Source: Branchiostoma floridae (taxonomy: Eukaryota; Chordata; Leptocardii; Amphioxiformes; Branchiostomatidae). Taken from it: a DNA stretch of 64,000 bases. Shown in pieces: positions 1 through 11,400 of this stretch (within the stretch, counting starts at the first letter, position 1; each line of letters opens with the position of its first letter). The stretch is taken from the NCBI RefSeq assembly GCF_000003815.2, contig NW_023365713.1, forward strand, positions 58,252 through 122,251. The letters run 5' to 3'. The notes under the pieces are model-generated. The model had not been told where the DNA came from. It saw only the letters and a list, made by a program, of their open reading frames with translations, and ran no database searches. The position numbers were made by a program, and so were the translations under genes.

Positions 1-413
1 AGGTAAGACTACATACTTACTATGCAGGATATGCACAACACGTCTTAAATTAGAAATATCTAACGCGTATATTTTCGCTGTATTGCAGATTTGAAAATAC
101 TAATTGTTATATTCAAAAGTTAAATTCTACGGAACTCAGAGAATTCACAAACTGTATACATATATATAACATATATTATGCTTCGGGTGTGAATGCATGT
201 AATAAAAACACGTTTGTTTTTATTAGAACCATCTGGAGCCTCTTCAGTCAATTGATGGGTTCATTTTATCTGCATCTTCTAATAATAGTTGTTTTTTATT
301 TGTTTGAGACTTTAGCGAGCGTGGTATGTTTATCATATTATTTTAGTTCCAAAAAGTGTTTCTGTCTAAAAACGTGTTAACTACTTTCACATGTGAAAAT
401 TATTGACACAATT

Positions 414-742
414 ACATCCCATTATTTCTCTAATAGAGACCATCTTTATATCTCTTACTAGTAAAATAATTGGATAGTGGGTTACTATCCCATTATTTCT
501 CTAATAGAGACCATCTTTATATCTCTTACTAGTAAAATAATGGTATAGAGGGTGGCTATCACATTATTTCACTAATGGAGACCATCTGCATATAAAGAAA
601 AATATAAAGAAGGTCTCTATTAGAGAAATAATGGGATAGTAACCCTTTATCCCATTATTTTACTAGTAAGAGATATAAAGATGGTCTCTATTTGAGAAAT
701 AATGTGATAGCAACCCTTTATCCCATTATTTTACTAGTAATT
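414..742. repeat. Foldback repeat with duplicated arms
   Basis: A ~70-bp unit containing CTCTAATAGAGACCATC and CTTACTAGTAAAATAAT occurs twice head-to-tail (from about 418 and 489) and then again in inverted form at about 604-742. The two halves could pair into a long hairpin around 575-600. This looks like a non-autonomous foldback (MITE-like) element. No ORF is present. Confidence 0.75.
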
Positions 743-750
743 TTAGACTG

Positions 751-1443
751 TCGTTGAAGAGGTTCATCAGTCACGTATGCAACAGTTACAACAATTTTCA
801 TCAATCAATGACTGTTTTTGTAAAGGTACAGTACTTACCTCCCAAATTTTCGATGTCTACCAGACCAGTACATCATCGTCAGGGGAATGACCTAGTCTCA
901 GTTCTCGTGAGAGAACACGAGACTAGGTCAGGCTTGCGTGGATCATCTGCCCCCTCCCCCCGCCTCCTTGCGGAGAAGGGGTAGGTAAGCACGTCACCGG
1001 AACGTACTGCGCCTGCGCGAACCCTGGTGTTTTGGGGCTTGGTTTGGTCAACGTTGCATTGAAATCCCGCTTGTTGCACAGTATATGTTAGAGACATGGT
1101 TTCATGTAAAACGTACACGGGATTTTACCCTTATATACGCACGTACTTTCTTAAATGCGGCCCTTTAGTAAACCGGGGGTTTAGCAAGGTTTAGCATGTC
1201 TATACTTTTCGCGCAGGCGCAGTACGTTCCGGTGACGTGCTGGGTAGGTAGCACTTGGGCAGCTCCCAACCCTCAGTCCGGTTCAACTTCGCACCCACTA
1301 GTTGAATGTGGATAGCCTCCTTAATCTTTCTATGTGCACACAATGTACTGGTAGACATCGAAAATTTGGGAGGTATGTACTGTACCTTTACAAAAACAGT
1401 CATTGATTGATTGATGAAAATTGTTGTAACCTTTAGACTGTCG
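751..1443. repeat. Nested foldback element with ~95-bp terminal inverted repeats
   Basis: The sequence at about 775-869 returns as its reverse complement at about 1346-1440; both arms contain CAATGACTGTTTTTGTAAAG. Inside, 986-1019 and 1209-1242 form a second inverted pair containing CGTACTGCGCCTGCGCGA. A third palindrome, GACCTAGTCTC...GAGACTAGGTC, lies at about 889-930. Three nested inverted repeats in under 700 bp indicate a foldback transposon. No transposase reading frame is visible. Confidence 0.8.
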
Positions 1444-1939
1444 ATTTTAAAATTTGTTCAGCAATGTCCATCTTCCTTGTTGAAGTTTTATGATGAACAA
1501 TATAGTAGGTTTTTCATGACCATGTATTGATAGGTTGCAAAGACTAACTAAAATGTCCACACTCAAAAGCCTAATTCAAACGTTTGATTGGGTATAAATG
1601 GTCACATACTGATATTCAGGACATTGGTATGTTTGATCTACAGTTTTTAATTAATAAATAGAAGTTCATTTTTTTTTCTTTTTGCCCACTACTTCACTAG
1701 TCCCCTCATTCCCCATTATCCAAAAAAAAACAGCCTTAGGTTGACTACTTAACGGTTTTATGGAATTTGCAAGGACCGTGAAATGTTAACAGCCTCCTTA
1801 CATATGGCTAAGGCTGATATTGTTTTTCTAATTAGTAAATATAGTTATAGAAATTACAAACTAGTAGTAGATATAGTTCAAACTCTGCTGTCATGTGAGT
1901 ACTTAATAGGTTGAAGATGTAGGCACACATACCTTTTCC

Positions 1940-2046
1940 CGTGTGGTCGCATTTACTTCGTGTTCTACTCTTAGGATTATTTTATATGAAAGCAATTTTC
2001 TCTAAAGGGAGGAGGCTCAATGAGAGCCACACAAGACGGTCTTTAA
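1940..2046 (+). promoter_or_regulatory. Putative gene 1 core promoter and non-coding first exon
   Basis: A TATA-like stretch (TTTATATGA, 1981-1989) lies ~25-30 bp upstream of a segment that matches the presumed first exons of genes 2 and 3: GGCTC-AATGA-GAGCC at 2014-2028, a perfect 5-bp stem with a 5-nt loop, followed by CACACAAGACGGTC. A GTATGT donor follows at 2047. The exon would join an acceptor at about 2988, just before the ATG. The assignment rests on paralogue comparison, not transcript evidence. Confidence 0.5.
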
Positions 2047-3004
2047 GTATGTTTGCGAGGAAGGGTATTGTCGTTTTATACATGTTTCAGATCTTAACGG
2101 TATAGATAGATGTCCTGCATAGCAGTTATTTACCTTGAAATGAGCCAATTTGTTTAAAAAATGTGAAAATATTAATTTTGAAAATTGTAGGCAGCAAACC
2201 TTCTTTATTTTCGTTGTTTCGGAGTAGGCTCTTTCACATAATGTTATGTCATCCATGTTTGTCACACGCACAGAAAGCTTTGATGTACCTTTAAATTCGG
2301 AATGACTCCATTGTGGTAATGGATATTAGTTTCAAAAACTTTAATTTAACAAGCAAACCTCAATTTGTATGGTTTTACTTTCATGGCAAAACGAATAATA
2401 GACTAGGTCCTTTAATATAAAGACATTTTTCGTCGTTCCGGAGTAGGCTCGTATTTGACAATGAGAGAATTTGCGAAACGTTTTACATGAAAATATTGAT
2501 CAGAAGAGCTAAAAGAATTCTATAACATATAAGTATTTATATCATATGTCATCATTAAGGTATCGTGCCAGGTAGGGAGTAGGCGAGTCTCTATATCCGT
2601 TTGTTTTATAGTTGAGGAATGTGAGTTTGTTGGAGTTTCTGGTGGTCATACTATTTCATCCACGATGAGAGCAGTTCCGGGTCGAGTATTCTGGCAAACT
2701 CAACAAAGTCAATACATCTTTCATGATATTTTTCAAGGCCTGTGCTAGATAGAGCCCAATGTTTGTTCTAAGCGCCCTTTGCTTGTACTCTCTTCAGCTT
2801 GGTACGTCCACACCAGTATTACACCATTACACTGTAATCCAGATTTTTAGGGTGTCTTTACTTTACAGGCCATTTATTTGCCACTACTGTACGGATGTAT
2901 TGTGGTGGTTGCACGTAGATGTGAATAATGACACAATGCGCTGCGTTGCAGACAAAGCGTGTGCATTATATATGCTATTAATTGACAGAGCCGAGACCAG
3001 CTCC

Positions 3005-4288
3005 ATGCCCGGTACCGCCATGAAGGGTAAACAGAGCAAGAAGGTAAGAAATGAAATGTTCTTAAACATTCGTAATTAGGTCATTGGTTTTAGTCAGTTC
3101 CAGGTGCTCTTGATATCTATATTTTTGCGTTTATATCAAATCAACTAGAATAAGCAGTAACTCTAATATTCCAAGTAAAAATTATTTTGTGTCAAGTCTT
3201 GAAATACTTAAGTACTAGGTATTTACCCTAGTATCTGCGTAAATGATTACATTACATTATGATTACACTACATTAGCTTGATACATCATAAGCAATAGTT
3301 TTTGTGTAATTAAGAAATTTTTGTGGATTACTGCTTTTTTTCCATGGCAAATTTCATTTGTATTGTCTTTGTCCGAAGGGCTAGCTTACAGGCTCACCTG
3401 GCAGCCCTGGCTGTGTGGCGTGTGCGCTGAACAGCCAAACCCATAAAAATGTAAACAAGTGATTTTGAAAAAGCTAACGTTTGCCCTTTATAGTGCTTGT
3501 GACATGAACCCCCCCCCCCTGTAGCAAATTTGGCACCAAATGCATAAATGACGAACATTTGGATGCATAAAACAGCGTCATATTTTGTACATGAACACAA
3601 AACACTTTCAGTTCATTAGTACACAACTTGTACGTTCGAAGTCATCTAAAAAAGGCCCCCCCTCTCCCTATGTTAAACGGGGTGACAGACCGCCACAGTT
3701 TCACAGAAAGCAGACCTAAACTCGTGCACTCTTGAAAATACGAAAATCTGGCCGGTTTTGTTCAATGCCAGCTTCTGTTGTAGGCACTGAAAGAAAGTAG
3801 AATAATACCAATTGATTTGTTTGAGTTCAACTAAAATGGATTTATTTACTTTATCATCATCATCATAATTATCATTACACTTTATAGCCAGCTTTATTCA
3901 TTTACATATTACAGGTTCAATATTGTCATAACATTTCACACACACACTACAAGACCAGTGGAGATATGAAGTCGTGGAACTCTCTATTCGGGCTGGGCAT
4001 TATTTGTGACATGTCTGAAGCAACCCCCCCCCCCCTCTCCACGTGGCAAATATTTTTTTTTAAATGCCACCTATCGCGTAAATGATGAGCATTTGAAAGC
4101 AGAAAACAACATCACATTTCATACATAAACCCCAAACGCCCTCAGGTGGGCAAACGTAAAAAAATAACCATACGCACAACTTACAGCCAGTATCATGTAG
4201 ATACTTATAAAACTAGCTTCATTCTTTCCTTCCCAGGTGTTTTTGGCAGTTTTCGTTCTTTTGATGACACTGCAAGAAACGTTCGGAG
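3005..4288 (+). CDS. Gene 1 start and signal peptide (two exons)
   Basis: ATG at 3005 begins a short basic stretch (exon to 3043, donor GTAAGA). Exon 4237-4288, preceded by CTTTCCTTCCCAG, continues with the hydrophobic core [17 protein letters not shown]. Together they read as a signal peptide with a basic n-region. An acceptor at 2988 (TTGACAG) would join it to the non-coding first exon. An alternative start is the internal ATG at 3020. Confidence 0.6.
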
Positions 4289-7200
4289 GTAAGATTTGGG
4301 TAGGGATAGGGGTAGAGGTAGCACTAATTAATGTGACTACAATAAAGTACTGTAAATGCAGAAACTTTCGCGGTGGTTTAATGTTTAACTACAGTCCTAC
4401 AGCGGCAAGAACTGTGTGCAACGTGTAAAACGGTCCCATCAGATGCAGGTTTGTTATTTGGAGTTTTGGAGTACTTCCGACCAAGGATACAAGGGGTTCC
4501 TCCTACCCCCGACTCGTGTGTAGCGGGTGCCACTAATGCCTGTTACTGCCTCAAAGGCCACTGCCACTATCCAGTATATCCAAATATCAACTGTTCGAAA
4601 TGTGTTATTTCCTTTCACTTTAGAGCACCAATTTGAGTTAATTTCGGCCAGATCATTATGGTTTTTTCAGCTACTTTTTTCCTGCGATAGATCATATAGA
4701 ATTTAATATAGAATGTCGTTTGATATTTTTCAAAGAAGACCAAGACAAATATGTTTAACGAGGAAATCGAGCGTATCAACATGTAGCTTTTACCGACATT
4801 GTATCTGATTTGGGATAATTATATCTAATATGTATCTAATAAACCATTTGCGAGTTACTGCGCCCCGGTATTATTTGGATTATCATCTGTTGATGAATAT
4901 TTCATCTCAAAATACTAAACAACAATATAAGATTGGGAGACTTTCCCAAATAAACAATTAGATAACAAATGTCTTACGTTATCTTATATGTGCTTTGCAA
5001 TGTATTCTGACCAACATAAAACGCGTGTCTCCATCCGTCTATAGCAACCACCGTGAAAATCCGAACTAGCGGTGCCGATTTCTCCGGCACGGGCGCAAGC
5101 ATTACCCTACGGCTGAATACCAAACGTTCAGATGGGTCATCAAGATCTTTCGCCTGTGGTTTCGACTGCGGAGGTAGTCGGTGCGAAAGGGGAAGGTAAT
5201 TACCATACCTAAGACATAAGAAGTACTAGTGATATTTTGAAAGTACTTAAGTTAAGTCAGTCGGGATGTGATTTATGAAAGATGTAAATGGCTGATAAAG
5301 TTTTAGCCCTTAAGAAAAATGTGAATAAATACTGACAGTGCAAAGAAGTAACCGAATTTCAATGTCGTTGATTTGTCCAACGCGGCCACGGCCACACGAT
5401 TTCCGGTCCCGTAGATACAGAAACACTGCCTATTGCGACCATACAGTCGTATGCCCCTTTGCGTCGAGTTTAAAATCGTTGTTTGCGAAATTTTGGAGTT
5501 CCCGATAGGGCCATTTGGGTGGTAGTGGAAGGTGCACATGCCTTGAACGTTAGAGTGCAAGTCTTTGTTGGCGAATTGACCTTCATTGCGCATCATTTTC
5601 GGTAGATTTCACTTTGGCAGGGTCAGTTGAAATTTGAGACAATCTAAACAATGTTACTTGGTGAAAAAGATTAGTGGCTACTGGAATCGTGTGTATCGTG
5701 GTCAACTGATGCTTTTCTCTATAGTGGCCACCTGTCTGTAGTAATCATATTTCTCCAGTCCCTTGGATGGCCGCTAAAGACAGGTTTGACTGTATCCCCA
5801 TTCCACTGGGGGGGAGGGGGTATTACAAGGCTCAATACCATCTCACGGCGATGGTATTACAGGGCTCCTTACCATCGCCGTGGTGACGTCGCTCTCGCGG
5901 CAAAGGCACTCCCACCGCGCTCTTGCGGCGCTCTCAAAGCCCTGTCTGGTTATTTTGGCCTGTATTTTCAAGCTTATACACCATACCATCAAAGTTAAAG
6001 CACCTGTACCTGAAACTTAGTATGGACGTATATCTCAAAAACATTTTGGTTAGGTAATGATAAATCTAAATGACTTGATCTTATCATAAGTACGGATAAG
6101 GATTGATTGCATTCACCAGTGCACGAACTCTACCTTTTTTTAAATTTTGCATTTGTTTTGCAATGCTCAAAATCTACTGAAAGCATTAGTCCACCACAGT
6201 ACGAGAAACTTTGTTTGAACCTCCTACTTTACCTCCATGTGAATTTGTTTTAGACCATGTGCATAGAGTCCAGTCCAAGTCACCATGAGGGTTTTTAGGT
6301 GATATTTGTAATTAGTCTGAAATAGTTTGAATAAAAGAATATCTGTGCCACAATAATTAGATTCTTTTCAAAAAATTGACTGAGAAAATACTCATCTATT
6401 TGAATTCCTTTGAATATTTTAGAAATATTTTGAAAGTAATTGTACAAAAATATCTTTATTTAGAATAATTGTGAAACCTCTGTGTGATTATTTCACATTT
6501 ACAAATATTTACAAATATTTTTAAACTTTGCCAAATGGTAAAATAAGTTTATTGCCCCCATAAAAGTAAGCCGTATTGTTGCATCTGTATATTTTTAGAT
6601 TTCACTGCTGGGCACTGGTGGATTCTTTGTGGTGGGCCATTGTTGCATGGCACCCAACCATACTTTGCAAGGATGTGTGAATTGCTATCTTCCCAGCCCA
6701 CTGAACCATTTACAAAAAATGGTAGAAAATGATAGAAAATAGCAAATAATGGTAGAATGCTGTTATCATTATTTAGAAACCATTAGAAGCATCCAATTCA
6801 ACACCAAAGTCTTACAGGACCTGGGATGTAATATTAAGTTGAAACAGTGTTAAAGATATTTCTAAAGTATCAAAAGTCCTAGACATTCAATTACAAATCT
6901 TTAAAATCAATTCTAAACAATGGCAACAAACATCCCCACGGTGACTTGGAATCGACTCTATGTTTCAGACCACCTAAATAAGATTCAAACCGATGCATGT
7001 AGATATGTTTCAGTGTCGACACAGTTTCCTGTAACGATCTGGACGGCGTTCTTGAGAGTGTGTATTTGAAGAATAACGGTGGAGGGTGGAATCCAAACTG
7101 GAGAGTCGATTGGGTATTAATAAGTTTATTACACAAACCATTCTAGCTGTTTTTTTCTTTTATCAATGTTTTGATAATTCGAATACCAGAAATATTCTAC

Positions 7201-7994
7201 TAGTAACTTGAAAGCAACATCTCTTTTCCCTCAGTCTCCCACTTTCTCTTTCACTTTCTTATCTCTGTCTCTCTGTCTCTGGCTCACCCTCTGTCCCTCT
7301 CAGTATCTGTCTGTCTGCCTCTTTCTCTCTTGGTATATTGACTTTGGTTAATTGCGTCATCCTTTTCCCCTGAAGGTGGAAGTGACGTACGGCTCAGATA
7401 GGTACCATATATCCTTTGCTATATTCATCGACGTTGGAAGCAGTGCAACTAGGTATGTCGCAGGTAAGTTTACAACAGCAATCATTAAATGTGGTTAGGA
7501 AAGGTGACATTCGAAGCACGGACAGCGACACTGAATGAACAGTCTAACATTAATTATTTTGGTCGCAATTACTTCTACGTCATCAAATAAAAAGATGAAG
7601 AGTAAAATAACTAAAAGAACACGTTTCTATGAAAATGACTTCGATATTTGCGCATCCTCTTCACTGCTTACAAATTCAAAGTCTAGGGCAAGCGTATCAA
7701 CTCTTTTACTTATTTATGCGGAAATTCATTAAGCAATATTTTTCATTTCAGCCGGATCGTGTACCCAACCACCAGCTCCCAGGTATGGATACTACAGCGG
7801 CGGAACGAGTCACGACAGCGTTGGGGAATCACGGTGCAACCCCGGATACGAACTTACCTGGTTGTCTGACAGGACCTACGTCTGCTTTGGTGGTTACAGA
7901 TACCCAAAGTACCCAAGTGTGACATGCAGCGGTAATGTAATATTTTCCAAATCTCGAGTAACGACATGTGGTGGCCAATGAGAGAAGGATACAC

Positions 7995-8062
<68 letters not shown>

Positions 8063-8323
8063 CGCAGCCCGGGAGGCTGAATTACGTTTCACTTACAGGC
8101 TTCATTCCATTAAAATCCCCCCAAAAAACTGATACAAACATAAAGAAAACAATGCAAGACAAATGTTGACAAAAGATATCCCAATAAGGGAAATTGCGAA
8201 ATTTATTACATACAGATCAGTCAATACAGATCAAAGAAGCTTATAGTATTCTCAAAATCGATCATCCCATGTTTGCTGTTGATTACCTTTCTCTCTTTCA
8301 TTCTCTCTCAATCGTTCCCTGCA

Positions 8324-8412
<89 letters not shown>

Positions 8413-11400
8413 TTGTGTTTGTTTTATGCCCAGCTGCTGCTTTGTACGATTCAAAGCATAGTTGCAACTTTATTTTTGGAATTGGCCGAAAATTACTTTG
8501 GGTAGGAGGACGTCGTGCGGACCGGTGTATTGCGTATCTCTAATTCTTACTTTAGAATTTAGAAGATCTCGGGATGTGATCCCTAGAATTTTGCAAAAAT
8601 GACAAACATGTACAGATGTAACTTGGCCCAAGGATGGGCGGGTGGTGACTGCAACACTGGTTCATTTTCGTCGGAGACGTCGTCGTTAATTTCATACTTT
8701 AATTATTTTCTGTACTCATTTCGCTCTATTCTATTTTTTTGTTTTGTTCGGGATTTCTTGCCTCTTTAACAAGGTTTATTTTCATAACAATAGTTAATTG
8801 TTTTTCTGTATCAGAAATCAACGAATGTGAAAGTAGTCCGTGCCGCAATGGAGGAACCTGTCGGGATCTGATTAACATGTACCGATGTGACTGTGACAAC
8901 ACAGGATACATGGGTGTCAACTGTGAAATAGGTAGGTTAACACCGTAAACTGTGATGATGACAGAATAACAGACAAAGATATCACGGATCTAAAGAATCT
9001 AGCAATCTGACAATAATTTCAATGATGTTGACTTCATACTTTAATTATTTTCTGTACTCAATTCCCTCTATTCTATTTTCTTTGTTCGGGATTTCTTGCC
9101 TCGTAACAAGGTTTATTTACATAACAATAATTAATTGTTTTCCTGTATCAGAAATCAACGAATGTGAAAGTAGTCCGTGCCGCAATGGAGGAACCTGTCG
9201 GGATCTGATTAACATGTACCGATGTGACTGTGACAACACAGGATACATGGGTGTCAACTGTGAAATAGGTAGGTTAACACCGTAAACTGTGATGAGAGAA
9301 TAGCAGACATAAAGAATTAAGGATCTAAAAAATCTAGCGATGTGATGCTCAAACTATGTAAAATATGACAAAAGCTTACTAGTATTACATAACATTTCAA
9401 CACATTTTCCATACGTTCTCCAATCCTTCATCTTCCAGTCTTATTTGAATGCGTACACACAGTCAGATCTGAGAGGTAAGCGCATAGAGTAAGTTATAGA
9501 ATAACAGTGAGTAAGACTGACACAGACGGGTTCTATGAACATGTAGAATGTATTTATTGGATGTTAAAGACGGATGAAGATCGTTAGTTTTTCATCGTTG
9601 GTTCAATTCCAGATGTGGACGAATGTGCCCCCAACGATAACCAGGGGCCCTGTGACCCTCAGTATGGCATCTGTAGCAATTTCCCAGGAAGTTACAGTTG
9701 CTGGTGTAAGCAGGGGTTTGAATTGAAGGAAGACCAGCATGGCTGCAAAGGTATTTTTGGAATTGCTTTTGTACTAGATGTCATTCTTTTCATCATTCCG
9801 TTTTTTTCTATATTCTTTTGAATAACTCTAAGTTCCAGCTTGTAATATTTATCATAGCATGTATGTCTGGCTAGTGGCACGTTGATATACTAATGTTACC
9901 TTAAATATGTGTCGTTGGATATTACAATGTCAAACGAAGCATATTTCAAGTGACAATTAATGAAGTTTTGCTATTTATAATACTGGCGTTTTGCTGTTTT
10001 TTTTTTCAGATATTGATGAGTGTCTGGACAACTCAGGAACCGGCCCATGTGATCACATCTGTACAGACATGTTTGGAAGCTACCGCTGCCGTTGTAGAGA
10101 AGGGTACGAACTGAAAGATGATGGACTCTCGTGTATTGGTAAGCACGTCTGCCATAATTACTTTACAGAGTAACTTTAAACAGTAAATTGCTAAATATTT
10201 CTATTTCATTTTTGAAAAATACATATTTAGCGCGATGGTGTTCGGAACTTTACCCAACTGAATCTAGATGCGGATGACTGCCGATACAACGCTTGTGAGA
10301 ATGGAGCAACCTGTCATGATGGACCAGGAAACTACACTTGTGAATGCCCAAGCGGATTCAAGGGAGACAACTGTGAATTCGGTAAGAGATTTATTATGCT
10401 TCCATTCCTATTTTCTCGAACTTGGCCTCACAACACATCAATATGCAAACCAGAGCTCGAGTTCAAGTAGTCGAGGTCAGCACGTTATCATGGGATCGTT
10501 AGTGTCCTATCTGTTAAAAAAGAAACAGATCTCTACAAACGATGAGCTAAGGATATGTTACTGGGGGATATGTATCCAAATTGTTTCGGAAGGGCCCAAG
10601 AAAGATTGTTGTATAATTGAGTCTAAACCAAATTTGATGCGGTTAAATTGATGATAAATTCTGATTGAATTTCCTACAGCAGTGGAAAAAGTGCCTAATT
10701 ATAATGTAAATCCATCACCACAGCTCCATGCAGTGAGGACTATGGGCCACCTGAACACGGGTCAGCCACTTGCGCTGATACCTCGACTGGCGGAAGATTC
10801 TGCACTGTCGCCTGTAACTCCCAGCACGAGTTCGCCTGCATACCTGCGGACGGTTACACTTGTGACCTGGAAGGCCAATGGCACGAAGTCGGGGGATCAG
10901 GCTGCCCAGAGAGACTGAGCGAAGATGCTCCGTGGCCGGATTGTTCTGGTACGTTTCCTTTTTTGTTGCCAACACCACAACTCACAGGTTTTCAATTGAA
11001 GGTAATCAACAATCCACATTCTCATATTCTTGTAGGGAGAATATGTGAATAAGTACTTTAAGACTTTATTAAAAAGACATAGATCTAAAACTTATGTGTG
11101 GTCTTTGATCGATTAAAAGTTTTATGACCACAAGACCTTTTCTGCAATATGATAAACTGGATTTCCAGCCTGAAAATGTCCTATATACTTTTACCAGATC
11201 AATGAAAACAATTTCTCAGCTACTTAAATCACTATACGCCAGGCCAGGCAACATCAAATACATTGTTTTTCCAAAGACGTTTATTCCATATAATCGTTGC
11301 TTTTCAGCGGCATATTTTGGGTTTGGGTTCCCTCGGATGAAAAGCGAGGTGGATTTCTACTACGACGGAGACTGTCAGAGCAACGTTGCTGCGATCATCG

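Larger units (their letters stand above)
1..1939. other. Upstream intergenic DNA, repeat-filled
   Basis: No coding exon with plausible splice sites or a recognisable domain was found here. The stretch is AT-rich apart from a GC-rich core near 940-1030 and 1205-1300, and is dominated by the two foldback elements listed separately. The rest (1-413 and 1444-1939) shows nothing recognisable. Confidence 0.6.
8683..9340 (+). repeat. Tandem duplication of an EGF exon with its flanks (~337-bp period)
   Basis: The block at about 8689-9018 is repeated at about 9026-9340. The 117-nt exon is identical in both copies. The flanking intron carries several substitutions and small indels per 125 bp, for example TCATTTCGCTC against TCAATTCCCTC. 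Confidence 0.92.

Noticed and set aside
4237-4636. Frames continuing past the gene 1 signal exon and a cysteine-containing ORF at 4451
   Set aside because: A good donor at 4289 ends the exon; the downstream cysteines match no module and no acceptor leads into them.
5303-5596. 97-codon antisense ORF in a gene 1 intron
   Set aside because: No motif, no splice support, and located in repeat-like sequence; not enough for a gene call.
7829-8169. Cys-Val and Thr-His repeat ORFs
   Set aside because: Translations of the CA microsatellite.
8194-8505. Ile-Tyr repeat ORFs
   Set aside because: Translations of the AT microsatellite.
11124-11307. Extension of the linker frame upstream of 11308
   Set aside because: The frame is open by chance; paralogues place the exon start after the TTTTCAG at 11307.
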